Positions 29,127 through 38,073 of a stretch of DNA of 64,000 nt are shown in pieces (position 1 is the stretch's first letter; the number at the start of each line of letters is the position of its first letter). The stretch lies in the NCBI RefSeq assembly GCF_021354595.1, contig NZ_JADWYJ010000004.1, positions 310,001 through 374,000 of the forward strand, written 5' to 3'. Source of the stretch: Maribellus sp. CM-23 (GTDB taxonomy: Bacteria > Bacteroidota > Bacteroidia > Bacteroidales > Prolixibacteraceae). A program made the translations under genes and the position numbers. Under the pieces are notes generated by a model. The model saw only the letters and a list, made by a program, of their open reading frames with translations, was not told the origin of the DNA and ran no database searches.

Positions 29127-30071
29127 ATGAAGAAGCTGTCCTTGGTTATTTGTGTCTATAACGAAGAGCCAAATATAAAACCACTTTCCGAAGAAATTAA
29201 AGCCGCGCTGAAAGACATCGATTTCGAAGCGATTTTTGTGGACGACGGGTCGAGCGACGGAACCAGGGAAGAAATCCGCAAGATAAATGACGAACGTTTT
29301 TTGCTGGTGGAGTTAAAACGTAACTACGGGCAAAGTTCTGCTTTGCAGGCTGGTATCGACCAGGCAGAAGGGGAGTACGTTGCACTGATTGACGGCGATT
29401 TGCAAAATGACCCGGCCGATGTTCCAATGATGCTTAACGAAATAGAGAAAGAAGGCTGGGACATGGTGGCAGGTGTGCGTGCCAACCGGAAAGACGGTAT
29501 GTTTTTGCGCAAAGTACCTTCAAAAATTGCCAACTACATGATTCGCCGGGCTACCGGAATTCATATGAAAGACCTGGGGTGTACCCTGAAAATATTTACC
29601 AGCGAAACCATCAAAAGCATTCATATTTACGGCGAACTTCACCGTTATATTCCGGCGTTGATTACACTCGAAGGCGCCACGCGTATAACCCAGGTGGATG
29701 TCAATCACCGGCCGCGTACCTTTGGAACATCCAAATACAACCTCAGCCGGACTACCCGTGTAATGAGCGACCTGGTACTGATGGTTTTCTTCAAGAAATA
29801 CATGCAGCGCCCGATGCACTTTTTTGGCGGTATCGGAATCGTAACACTCGGAATTGGCGTGTTGATCAATTTTTACCTGTTGATCCTGAAGCTTTTAGGG
29901 AACGACATTTGGGGAAAACCTCTGTTGATGCTGGGGATTTTAATGGTGCTGGGCGGAATTCAGTTTATCACCACCGGGATCATTGCGGAAGTTCAGATGC
30001 GTACTTATTTTGAGTCGCAAAAGAAAAAACCCTACCGGGTTAAAAGCGTGTCTCCGGCCGTAGAGAAATAA
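29127..30071 (+). CDS. Membrane-associated GT2 glycosyltransferase (dolichyl/undecaprenyl-phosphate sugar transferase type)
   Basis: 314 residues from the ATG at 29127, which begins KKLSLVICVYNEEPNIKPL; a TTG 14 codons earlier is in frame but adds nothing conserved. GT-A domain about 1-230: FVDDGSSDGT for nucleotide-sugar binding, and IDGDLQNDP with the DxD-type metal site. Two C-terminal membrane helices follow (about 235-265 and 270-300). This layout is that of DPM1/ArnC/GtrB-type enzymes, which load a sugar onto a polyprenyl phosphate at the inner membrane. The sugar is not deducible. Confidence 0.9.
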   Translation: MKKLSLVICVYNEEPNIKPLSEEIKAALKDIDFEAIFVDDGSSDGTREEIRKINDERFLLVELKRNYGQSSALQAGIDQAEGEYVALIDGDLQNDPADVPMMLNEIEKEGWDMVAGVRANRKDGMFLRKVPSKIANYMIRRATGIHMKDLGCTLKIFTSETIKSIHIYGELHRYIPALITLEGATRITQVDVNHRPRTFGTSKYNLSRTTRVMSDLVLMVFFKKYMQRPMHFFGGIGIVTLGIGVLINFYLLILKLLGNDIWGKPLLMLGILMVLGGIQFITTGIIAEVQMRTYFESQKKKPYRVKSVSPAVEK

Positions 30072-30288
30072 TTCCAGGCTGCTATCCGGTTTTACAAAAA
30101 GTTGATTAGATTTATAAGGTTTTCCATTGATCAGCAGTGAGTAATACCCGGATGAAAAAAACACAAGTGTAACTGGCAGAATCCCGTTGGAATTTTATTC
30201 GGAAGATTTGTTTCATTTTTATGTAAGGGTAATTACCATCTTGCTTGTCATAAAATAAACAAGATTGATTAACCTAAATAATTATGTC

Positions 30289-30981
30289 ATGAATACAATG
30301 AAGGCCCGAATATCACTTTTTTTGACCGTATTTTTTGTCCTCGCTTTTTTGGTCGGAAATGCACAGGAGCGTTTGGTTAAAGGTATTGTAACTACTTTCG
30401 ACAGCATTCCGCTGATTGGTGCCGATGTGCAGGTGGCGGGTTCGAAAGAGTTGGTGAAAACCGATACGCTTGGAAGGTTTTCAGTAAATGTAAATCCGGG
30501 TGATAAACTAAAGGTTTCAGCCAAAGGTTTTAACACGCAAAAAGTTAAACTCGACGACAAAATCAAAATGGTTTTGGTTAACCTAAAGCTAAAACCTACC
30601 GAAAGTGCCCGCGAATATGCCATCGGATACGGTTACGTTAAAGATGCTGATAAGCTCAACGCGGTGGCTCAGCTAAACAGTAAAGACCTGGATTTCTCGC
30701 AGTATACAAATATGTACGATTTGATACGTGGCCGGTTTGGCGGTGTTCAGGTAAGTCCGGGTGGCGAGATCATTATTCGTGGGGTGAGTTCCATAAACCT
30801 GAGCAGCGCCGCCTTGATAGTGGTGGACGGAGTAGCGGTAGATAACAGCATGTTGAATAATTTAAGCCCCACGAATGTGCAAAGCATTAACATTATCAAA
30901 GATGGAAGTGCTGCCATTTATGGTGCACGGGGCGCCAACGGAGTGGTCATTATCGAAACCAAACGGGGGAAGGATGATTAA
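30289..30981 (+). CDS. Stand-alone CarboxypepD_reg-like plus TonB plug protein (no beta-barrel)
   Basis: 230 residues from the ATG at 30289; a second Met three codons later is possible. Signal peptide (SLFLTVFFVLAFLVGNAQ), then a CarboxypepD_reg-like domain (about 27-105: VKGIVTTFDSIPLIGADVQV, TDTLGRFSVNVNPGD). A TonB-dependent receptor plug follows (about 130-228): YDLIRGRFGGVQVSPGGEII, then VVDGVAVDN and DGSAAIYGARGANGVVII. SusC-type receptors have this N-terminus followed by a barrel of about 700 residues. Here the gene stops after the plug and no barrel remains follow. Small plug-only proteins of this kind occur in Bacteroidota; their function is not established. Confidence 0.85.
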   Translation: MNTMKARISLFLTVFFVLAFLVGNAQERLVKGIVTTFDSIPLIGADVQVAGSKELVKTDTLGRFSVNVNPGDKLKVSAKGFNTQKVKLDDKIKMVLVNLKLKPTESAREYAIGYGYVKDADKLNAVAQLNSKDLDFSQYTNMYDLIRGRFGGVQVSPGGEIIIRGVSSINLSSAALIVVDGVAVDNSMLNNLSPTNVQSINIIKDGSAAIYGARGANGVVIIETKRGKDD

Positions 30982-31019
30982 TTTTTCCCCTTATTGATTT
31001 CTAACTCTAAATTACCGGC

Positions 31020-31448
31020 GTGAAAGAAGTTGTTGTTGAGCAAAAGTTTCGCGCACCCATTTGTAAAATATGGGAAGCGCTTACCAACTTGGAGGAAATG
31101 AAGCAGTGGTATTTTGACAATATCGATTCATTTCGCGCTGAAGTGGGAGCAAAATCACGTTTCGAAGTGCAATCGGGCGAGCGAACTTTCACGCATTTGT
31201 GGGTGGTAACAAAGGTTGTTCCTTTTGAATGTATTCAATACAACTGGAAATATGCAGAATATCCGGGCGATTCGTTGGTGACCTTTGATTTAAAGAAGGA
31301 TGGCAATGAAACCTTGCTGGTATTGACTGCTACTTTTATCGAGGATTTTCCGGGCGAAATACCCGAGTTTAAACGCGAAAGTTGTGTGGCCGGATGGCAG
31401 TACTTTATTCAGGGACGCTTAAAAACCTATCTCGAATTAAATTGCTAA
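31020..31448 (+). CDS. SRPBCC (AHSA1-type) domain protein
   Basis: 142 residues with a GTG start (no ATG in frame upstream of the conserved beginning). KEVVVEQKFRAPICKIWEAL, MKQWYF and the later SLVTFDLKKDGNETLLVLTA fit the Aha1/START-like helix-grip fold, which binds hydrophobic ligands or acts as co-chaperone. Cytosolic, as no signal is present. It lies 26 bases before the DUF2007 gene on the same strand. Confidence 0.85.
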   Translation: MKEVVVEQKFRAPICKIWEALTNLEEMKQWYFDNIDSFRAEVGAKSRFEVQSGERTFTHLWVVTKVVPFECIQYNWKYAEYPGDSLVTFDLKKDGNETLLVLTATFIEDFPGEIPEFKRESCVAGWQYFIQGRLKTYLELNC

Positions 31449-31474
31449 ATTGGAGTGACTTAAAAACTACAATC

Positions 31475-31702
31475 ATGAACAAACCAGTAACCGTCGCCAT
31501 ATTTACGAGCAATTTCGATATGAAATACATTCTTTTTAAGGAAATGCTCGACGAAGCAGGAATCGAATACATGCTGGTAAATGAAATCACCAGCACCATT
31601 GATGGAATTTACAAAGGCAGCCCGTCAAACATTGGAATTGAGCTTCGGGTAATGGAAGAAAACTTTGAAGAGGCGCTTGAAATACTGAACTCGATCCAAT
31701 AA
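31475..31702 (+). CDS. DUF2007-type small protein (putative signal-transducing protein)
   Basis: 75 residues from the ATG at 31475. VAIFTSNFDMKYILFKEMLD, EAGIEYMLVNE and a C-terminal LRVMEENFEEALEILNSIQ match the DUF2007 ferredoxin-like fold, in which one protein often regulates another. A larger relative with an added zinc ribbon is encoded at 46088-46861. It ends at a convergent terminator. Confidence 0.75.
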   Translation: MNKPVTVAIFTSNFDMKYILFKEMLDEAGIEYMLVNEITSTIDGIYKGSPSNIGIELRVMEENFEEALEILNSIQ

Positions 31703-31706
31703 AAAA

Positions 31707-31789
31707 GGCTGTTCCAAAAGTGATTTTCGAGCAGAATACGATCTATTCTTCTTTGCGTAAAACCGATTTTACCAACTTTTGAAACAGCC
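31707..31789. terminator. Long inverted repeat between convergent genes
   Basis: ggctgttccaaaagt (31707-31721) pairs with acttttgaaacagcc (31775-31789) with one mismatch. The interior has its own small hairpin (gtaaaa / ttttac at 31757-31772). An A-run precedes and T-rich sequence follows, so it may terminate both converging transcripts. Confidence 0.6.
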
Positions 31790-31814
31790 CTTTGAGCGAA
31801 GGAGTTAGTCGTAT

Positions 31815-34580
31815 TTATTTGGTCAGTTCATAACCCATTTCAATTCCTTTTTTAGTTGCAGGGACTCCTTCTTTCATCCAAACAGGCATGGGAGCATCTT
31901 TCAGGTAATGATCAAAAAACTGTGCCAGCCGAATCTGAAAATCATGTTTATCCCGAAGTTTTAACGGCCAGTGGTCGGCGTCGTTGTAGTTTAAAAGCCA
32001 ACTCGGTTTTCCAAGTCTTCGCAGGCCGATAAAAAACTCAATTCCCTGGTACCACGGAACGGCCCCGTCGTCATCGTTGTGCATGATCAAAATAGGGGTT
32101 TCTATCTTGTCGAGCGTAAATAGCGGTGAATTTTCGAGGTAACGCAGCGGCGCTTCCCAGATCGATTTTCCGATGCGGCTTTGCGTATGTTCGTACTGAA
32201 AAGCACGGTTCAGTCCCGATCCCCAACGGATGCCACCGTAAGCGCTAAACATGTTTACAACGGGCGCACCCGACTCAATGGCTGCAAAAAGGTTGGTGCG
32301 GGTGGCAAGGTAAGCCACCTGGTAACCGCCCCAGCTGTGCCCTTGCGCCCCGATTCGTTTCGGATCCACAAAGCCCATTTCCAGAATATGGGTAATTCCG
32401 GGCATCACACAGTTAAAGGCTGATTCGCCCGGATAACCTTCCCTGTAATGCACATCGGGGTTAAAAACAACGTACCCGTTGCTGGTGTAATAATGATAGT
32501 CGATGGTGGAACGATGGGTTTCCGGCATGCGGTATTCAAGCAATTCATCCGAACTTTTCTCGTAGAAATTTACGATCATCGGGTATTTTTTTGAGGGATC
32601 GAAATTTTCCGGTTTGTGCAAGGTTCCTTCCAGTACGAGTCCGTCGAGCGAGCGCCACGAAACCAACTCGGCCGTTCCCCAGATAAAATTTTTTTGCTGC
32701 GGGGCTGCATCCGAAACCTGCACTTGTTTTTTGAAGTTTAAGTCGGTAGCCAGAAGATTGGGATAGGTCCGGAAATTCTCTTTGGTGAAAACCACCACAT
32801 CAGCATCTTTGGCTTTTGATGGTGTACTGAGTTTAAAGTTTCCGTCCAATAAGATCCTTTTCTTCTCCGGTTTTTCCCAATCAAATGAAAAATAGCTGTT
32901 TGCTTTACTCGCGTCATCAAAGGCTTTCAAAAGCATTGGTTCCGATGGATCAAGTGACTCGCCCCGTTTGGCATTAAATCTCACCAGGCGGTAGCTGGTT
33001 TTATTTGTCCGGCCATTTTGGGTGACGTTTAAGGGAGCAGAATTATTTTCAGGATCTACCTGCCATAAATCGTAACGGTCGTAAACTAGCAGTGCTTTGT
33101 CGTCTTGCAGCCAGCCCGCTGTGCCGTACGATGACGGCGGATTGGGGATGTCGTTCAGTTCATCAGCCACCTGAATTTGTTGAGGAACGGAGACAACGAA
33201 TTCTTTCCCCGTAGCTATGTTATAAGTATTCCATGTGGTGTCGATGGCATTGTACCAGTACAGGTAATTGCCGTTGGGTGAAGACATGGGGCGCGCGCGA
33301 CAGTCTTTTTTGACCATTTTGTGCTCGCCGGTGTGGATGTCAACCAGGTAAAAATCGAGGTGGTTCGGTTGTCCTTCCCACATTACCTGCACCGCGTAAG
33401 GGCGGTTGGAATAGGCCAGCAGATAGTCTGCATTACCTTTGTTGATCAGGTCGACACCGGAAAATAATTCGGTTTCGAGTTGAACCGTTTTGTTGTCAGA
33501 AAGATGGACCACTGACAGGTATGATTTTTTCTCATCGCGCGATTTGTTGTTCAGCTGAACGGTTTGCAGCTCTTCTTCGTTCCAGTGCCAGATATCCAGC
33601 ATCGGAATTTCTTCCTCCAGCTTTGTTGTATCCTTTTCTGCGGGAACTGGCGCAGTACCAAAAAACAGGCGTTCGTTGTTATCCGAAAACGAAAGCCGGC
33701 CGTTGGAACTGATTTCCCAACCTTCGGGAATGGCCTTGCTGTCATTGGCTGCGATGATCTCTGCACTTTCATCACCCGACCACAAATACAGTGCATAGCT
33801 TTTTTCTTTCGAACCGGTAGTATCGGCCAGAAATGCCACCTTGTTGGCCGTTTTGCTTAGCGTTAGTTGTTTGAAGTCGCCTTTGCCATTCAGGATTTTT
33901 TGCTCGTTTCCGTTTTCCCACACATAAACACCAGCGTCGAAAACACTGTCGCCTTCCGACACAAAGGCAAGTATTTTATTCTCTTCAGAAAAATCGTAAC
34001 TGCTTACTGCAGGGAATTCCTTTTCTTCTCCATTAATGAGGTTTTTTATCACTAGCGGAAATGTTTCATCTTTCCCGTTTTTCTTTTCTTTTTTGTCTGA
34101 ACCGGAAGTGGTGTCCGCTTTTTCGGCTTGGTAGGCAATCCAACCCGACCATTCTGCAGGTATTTTAAACGATTTTATTTGCTCAATCACTTCCTGCGTT
34201 CCTTTGTCAAGATCGTAAATTACCAGCTTGTCTTTGGGGAGGTCTTCTTTTTTTGTCTTTTTTAATTTCAGGGCCCGGATGCTGTCTTCGGGGGCTTTTA
34301 AGGTAAACACCAAAAACCGGGAATCGGCTGTAATTTGGGCTCCGGTTCCACACTCGATGGCCGCTTTTTCCTCGCCGGCAGGAGTGGTTATTTTTAGTAC
34401 AGGATCTCCTTTCCACGGTTCCTCTTTGTAAACAATGTATTTGCCGTTGTTGGAAAGGTGGGTTTCTGTAATCCGGTTCCATTTCAGGATGTCATCAAAC
34501 GTTAACGGGCGCTTTTCGTTTTGCGCAAATGCCAGAACAGCCAAAACAGAAAAGGTAAAAATGAACAGCAGTTTTTTCAT
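31815..34580 (-). CDS. S9-family prolyl oligopeptidase-like serine peptidase, exported
   Basis: 921 residues. Signal peptide (KLLFIFTFSVLAVLAFAQ), then an N-terminal beta-propeller (about 35-640) and a C-terminal alpha/beta-hydrolase (about 660-905). The catalytic triad is Ser749 in GAQGHSWGGYQ, Asp838 in HNDDDGAVP and His870 in NDADHWPL. The propeller gates access for oligopeptides. This is a typical periplasmic S9C-like peptidase of Bacteroidota, larger than dipeptidyl peptidase IV (about 720). It is alone on its strand. Confidence 0.92.
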   Translation of the reverse strand: MKKLLFIFTFSVLAVLAFAQNEKRPLTFDDILKWNRITETHLSNNGKYIVYKEEPWKGDPVLKITTPAGEEKAAIECGTGAQITADSRFLVFTLKAPEDSIRALKLKKTKKEDLPKDKLVIYDLDKGTQEVIEQIKSFKIPAEWSGWIAYQAEKADTTSGSDKKEKKNGKDETFPLVIKNLINGEEKEFPAVSSYDFSEENKILAFVSEGDSVFDAGVYVWENGNEQKILNGKGDFKQLTLSKTANKVAFLADTTGSKEKSYALYLWSGDESAEIIAANDSKAIPEGWEISSNGRLSFSDNNERLFFGTAPVPAEKDTTKLEEEIPMLDIWHWNEEELQTVQLNNKSRDEKKSYLSVVHLSDNKTVQLETELFSGVDLINKGNADYLLAYSNRPYAVQVMWEGQPNHLDFYLVDIHTGEHKMVKKDCRARPMSSPNGNYLYWYNAIDTTWNTYNIATGKEFVVSVPQQIQVADELNDIPNPPSSYGTAGWLQDDKALLVYDRYDLWQVDPENNSAPLNVTQNGRTNKTSYRLVRFNAKRGESLDPSEPMLLKAFDDASKANSYFSFDWEKPEKKRILLDGNFKLSTPSKAKDADVVVFTKENFRTYPNLLATDLNFKKQVQVSDAAPQQKNFIWGTAELVSWRSLDGLVLEGTLHKPENFDPSKKYPMIVNFYEKSSDELLEYRMPETHRSTIDYHYYTSNGYVVFNPDVHYREGYPGESAFNCVMPGITHILEMGFVDPKRIGAQGHSWGGYQVAYLATRTNLFAAIESGAPVVNMFSAYGGIRWGSGLNRAFQYEHTQSRIGKSIWEAPLRYLENSPLFTLDKIETPILIMHNDDDGAVPWYQGIEFFIGLRRLGKPSWLLNYNDADHWPLKLRDKHDFQIRLAQFFDHYLKDAPMPVWMKEGVPATKKGIEMGYELTK

Positions 34581-34749
34581 GAGTGTATACTATTTGGTTT
34601 TAATCAAAAAACTTTGGTGCAGGGAGAAAACGATTCGTATATGTCTGAGAGTTTATTCGCCGGGCTTTATTCGGTAAAATTGACGGTTCAAGTCAGTTCA
34701 AAATTCAGTAAACTATGACGCCTTTCTGTTGAAAAGGTTTAAAGCCGAT

Positions 34750-35871
34750 TCAGGAGCGCCGGTAAATAACGTTTCTTTCTTCGAGGTACTTTAAAATGTA
34801 TGCCAGGTTTCCAACCCCGGCCCCAAGGGTTTCGGGGGCACTTACACCGTGTGCCGAAAAACCGCCGTCGAGCAATAAATTGGCAACCGCCGTGCAGGTG
34901 TACCCCGTGGTGCGTGCCATTGAAATGGTTTTGCTGTTGCGGTCAAACTTGTCCAGAAGGTGGTAGGTGTACGTTCTTCTTGCGCCGTTTTCAATTCCCT
35001 TTATGGTGATTCGCATGATGGTAAAATCTTCTTCGCCTTCCTTTAACTGCCATTTGGGAAAAAGTAGTTTGGCAGTTACATCTATGGGGCGGATTTTTGT
35101 GCCGTTTACTTCAATTTCTTCGTACGAGAAAAATCCTGATGCGCGCAACACCCGCAGGTATTCAATACATCCCGGATAGCGAAGTGTTTTTTCAATCATG
35201 TGCGGAATGTTCTTCATGGTAAACATGAGTGAACGCAGTCCGTCAGAATTCCACGATTCCAGGGTTCCCACTTCGTCGAAATGAATAAGCTCCGGATCGG
35301 AAAGTGCTTCTTTGGTCACCATCTCATAGTTTTGAATATAGCGCGCGGGTCGGGTGTATTCTTCGATTACATCGATGGGAGAGAAAACGGCTTTGTATTC
35401 GTAGGGCCACTCGCGAACCACCGGGAGTCCTCCCACCAAACATTCATACGATTGAACGTGCATTTCGCGGTTGTGGTGCCCAAGGATAATGTTGCCCATT
35501 CCGGGAGCTACGCCGCAATCGGCCACTACTGTTACTTTGTGCTTTTGTGCCAGTCCGTTCAGGGCCAGAAAATCTTCGGGCATAAACGAAATGTCAACCA
35601 TGTCGCGTCCGGCTTCTATCACGGTTTTCATGGTCTGATAACCCATAAAGCCGGGAACGGCCCCGATAACGAGGTCAAACTCGCGAACAATTTCCCTGAT
35701 TTTTGCGGGATCTGCCAGGTCGGTCTGAATGGTTCTTATTTCCGGAAAATCCAGAAATTTCTGAGCAGTAGAAGGATCGATATCTACACTCGTAACCCGA
35801 TGGTTTTTCGACAGGTCTTTGGCGATTACACTGCCTACCAGCCCGGCCCCCAGTACAACAATCTTTTTCAT
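34750..35871 (-). CDS. Saccharopine dehydrogenase family protein (lysine 6-dehydrogenase-like)
   Basis: 373 residues. An N-terminal Rossmann fold with VVLGAGLVGSVIAKDL and VTSVDIDP binds NAD(P). The C-terminal catalytic domain includes VVADCGVAPGMGNIILGHHN and IEEYTRPARY. The length fits the single-subunit family that includes lysine 6-dehydrogenase and carboxynorspermidine-type enzymes; the exact substrate cannot be fixed from sequence. No operon partner is seen. Confidence 0.85.
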   Translation of the reverse strand: MKKIVVLGAGLVGSVIAKDLSKNHRVTSVDIDPSTAQKFLDFPEIRTIQTDLADPAKIREIVREFDLVIGAVPGFMGYQTMKTVIEAGRDMVDISFMPEDFLALNGLAQKHKVTVVADCGVAPGMGNIILGHHNREMHVQSYECLVGGLPVVREWPYEYKAVFSPIDVIEEYTRPARYIQNYEMVTKEALSDPELIHFDEVGTLESWNSDGLRSLMFTMKNIPHMIEKTLRYPGCIEYLRVLRASGFFSYEEIEVNGTKIRPIDVTAKLLFPKWQLKEGEEDFTIMRITIKGIENGARRTYTYHLLDKFDRNSKTISMARTTGYTCTAVANLLLDGGFSAHGVSAPETLGAGVGNLAYILKYLEERNVIYRRS

Positions 35872-36075
35872 CCTGTTTCCATTTATTGTATTTCCATACG
35901 GTTTATAACGCAGCGAAACAGTTATTTGTAATTCAACAGTAGCATCTTCCTGTCAGGAGGTAATAAACTCCAACAGAATCAGAAGCCTGCATGAATCTAC
36001 AAAAAGATTTCGGGACTTGACAGTTTCTTTTCGTTTACATGGCTGAAAACGAGAAGCATTGTATTTGCAGTCAGT

Positions 36076-36723
36076 TTATTCCAGGTGAATCAGTCCTTTT
36101 TTTAGTGCATATTTTACCACGTCGGAATTATTTTTCAGGTTTAGTTTGTCCAGAATGTTCTGTTTGTGGGTTCCCACAGTTTTAACGCTGATAAATAATT
36201 TTTCTCCGATTTCACGGGTTGAAACACCTTCGGCCAGCAGCATGAAAATCTCCTTTTCTCTGTCTGATAACTGGTTGTAGCTGTCGTCTTTGGTATTGGC
36301 TGCATCAAGGTAGCCATTGATTACCAGTTCGGTTATGTCTTCGCTAAGGAATTTCTTCCCGTTAAAAACAGAATGAACAGCATCGATCAGTTGACGGTGT
36401 GTTGAGTTTTTAAGCAGATAAGCATCGGCTCCTGCTTCAAGCATTCCTTTTACGTATTGTTTGTCGGAATGCATAGAGACGGCAATCACCTTTATCTCGG
36501 GCAATTTTTCTTTTATAAGCCGGGTGGCTTCAATGCCGTTCATGTCGGGCATGGCAATGTCGGTCAAAAGCACATCGGGATTTAGACGCTGCGCCATTTC
36601 AATGGCTGCATTTCCGTTCTCTGATTGTGCAATTACTTCAATGGTTTCATCGGTTTCCAGCAGGTTTTTAAGGCCTTCTCTGAATAACTGATGGTCGTCG
36701 GCAACAATAACTTTAATTTTCAT
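36076..36723 (-). CDS. NarL/FixJ-family response regulator
   Basis: 215 residues. The receiver domain (1-120) has the acidic pair Asp9/Asp10, phosphoacceptor Asp55 in LLTDIAMPD, and a Lys in YLLKNS. The C-terminal LuxR-type HTH (about 148-210) shows LSDREKEIFMLLAEGVSTRE and LFISVKTVGTHKQNILDKL. It lies 27 bases downstream of a histidine kinase gene on the same strand and should be its partner. Confidence 0.95.
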   Translation of the reverse strand: MKIKVIVADDHQLFREGLKNLLETDETIEVIAQSENGNAAIEMAQRLNPDVLLTDIAMPDMNGIEATRLIKEKLPEIKVIAVSMHSDKQYVKGMLEAGADAYLLKNSTHRQLIDAVHSVFNGKKFLSEDITELVINGYLDAANTKDDSYNQLSDREKEIFMLLAEGVSTREIGEKLFISVKTVGTHKQNILDKLNLKNNSDVVKYALKKGLIHLE

Positions 36724-36750
36724 TGTTCTATACTTGGGTTGTTAATTCTG

Positions 36751-37794
36751 TCAGTCGCACTGTTTGTTAACCGGTAAAATTATCTTGGCACGTGTTCCTT
36801 TACCGGTTGGGTGTATTTTGAATGATCCGTTGATACTGTCGACGCGTTCATAAATACTCAATAATCCAAAGCCACCTTCTAAATTGGGAGCTTTTATTTT
36901 TGCCGGATCAATACCTACTCCATTGTCTTCTACCAAAATAACGTGAGCCTCGTCGTTTGTGTCAACCGATACTTTTACTTCGGAAGCCCTGGCATGCTTG
37001 TGTATATTGGTTAAAAGCTCTCCGATGATACGGTAAAGAAAAATTTCGTTTTCCTTGGTTTGTCCGTTTTTGTAGTCTCCTACCTTAAAGGAGGTTTTAA
37101 TCTGGCAGTTTTTCTCAAATTGTTCCAGTTTCCAGCTTACCGCCGGAATAAGCCCGAGTTCATAAAGAATAGGAGGGCTTAGGTCGTAGGTTAAGGTACG
37201 CGATTCCTGTATGGCTTTGTTGAGCAGGCTGGAGGTAAACTCTATTGTCTTTTTTATTTGCGGAGAACAACTCTGTACGTCGATCGATGACAGGTTCATA
37301 AACGCCAGCGAAAGGGTTTGTCCCAAACTGTCGTGAAGGTTTTCTGCAACACGGCGGCGTTCACGTTCTTCCACCAACGTGAGTTCCGAATTCATTTTAC
37401 GAAGCCTTTCCTGGTATTCTTTAATGCGCATGGCCACATTGATCTGGGCGGATAATTCAGCCTGATCATAGGGCTTTGAGAGAAAAGAATCGGCGCCGGC
37501 ATTCAACCCCTTCGAGCGTTCCGAGCTGTCGTGTCCGAGGGCCGAAACCATGATGATGGGAATCTGTTTGGTTTTTACATTGTCTTTTAAAATGCGGCAG
37601 GTTTCGTAGCCATCCAGCCCGGGCATCATAATGTCAAGCAGCACAAGATCGGGCAACTCTTTGGTCGCCTTCTCAATCCCCTCTTCTCCACTTTGTGCTG
37701 CGACGAACAGAAAGTCGGGGTAGTGCTTTCTGATAATGTGGGCAAGGAGCTCGAGGTTTATCAAATTATCATCCACTGCAAGAATCTTCCGCAT
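36751..37794 (-). CDS. Receiver-histidine kinase hybrid (REC-HisKA_3-HATPase)
   Basis: 347 residues. An N-terminal receiver domain (about 1-120; Asp8/Asp9, Asp54 in LLDIMMPG, Lys107) is joined to a NarX/DegS-type kinase: HisKA_3 with RRVAENLHDSLGQTLS (His154), then a HATPase with VEDNGVGID and GGFGLLSIYERV. No membrane segment or periplasmic sensor exists, so it is cytosolic. The receiver in front suggests it is itself a relay step after another kinase. Its cognate regulator is the next gene. Confidence 0.93.
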   Translation of the reverse strand: MRKILAVDDNLINLELLAHIIRKHYPDFLFVAAQSGEEGIEKATKELPDLVLLDIMMPGLDGYETCRILKDNVKTKQIPIIMVSALGHDSSERSKGLNAGADSFLSKPYDQAELSAQINVAMRIKEYQERLRKMNSELTLVEERERRRVAENLHDSLGQTLSLAFMNLSSIDVQSCSPQIKKTIEFTSSLLNKAIQESRTLTYDLSPPILYELGLIPAVSWKLEQFEKNCQIKTSFKVGDYKNGQTKENEIFLYRIIGELLTNIHKHARASEVKVSVDTNDEAHVILVEDNGVGIDPAKIKAPNLEGGFGLLSIYERVDSINGSFKIHPTGKGTRAKIILPVNKQCD

Positions 37795-38047
37795 GGCTTT
37801 TTATCTAAACGTTTGGTTTTATGTTGGTACAGGTATAAGCGTCATCCGTATCAGGGTTAAAAGTAGTAAAAATGCATGAAGATAAACAAGGCACTTTGTA
37901 AAAATATCAGAATGTTGAAAGAGGGGCTTGGGCATGGTGAGCGCTTCCGGATTCTATACTGTTGTTGACGGTCAGGAGGAAACGGGGTGGGAGACAATTA
38001 ACTTCCCGCTTATTTATGTTTCTTTCTTTATCCTTTCAAATTCTGAC

Positions 38048-38055
38048 TATCTTTG
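38048..38055 (+). promoter_or_regulatory. surE: Putative -7 element upstream of surE (TATCTTTG)
   Basis: TATCTTTG is an exact TAnnTTTG match ending 18 bases before the surE ATG at 38074. It overlaps the in-frame TTG at 38053, which therefore cannot be a start codon. The -33 region is T-rich without a clear TTTG. Confidence 0.5.
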
Positions 38056-38073
38056 TTGCTTACACAAAAATGT

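Noticed and set aside
35281-35931. 216-codon open frame on + strand
   Set aside because: Antisense to the saccharopine-dehydrogenase-like gene.
38053-38073. TTG start for surE
   Set aside because: Overlaps TATCTTTG promoter element; ATG at 38074 gives the normal SurE N-terminus.
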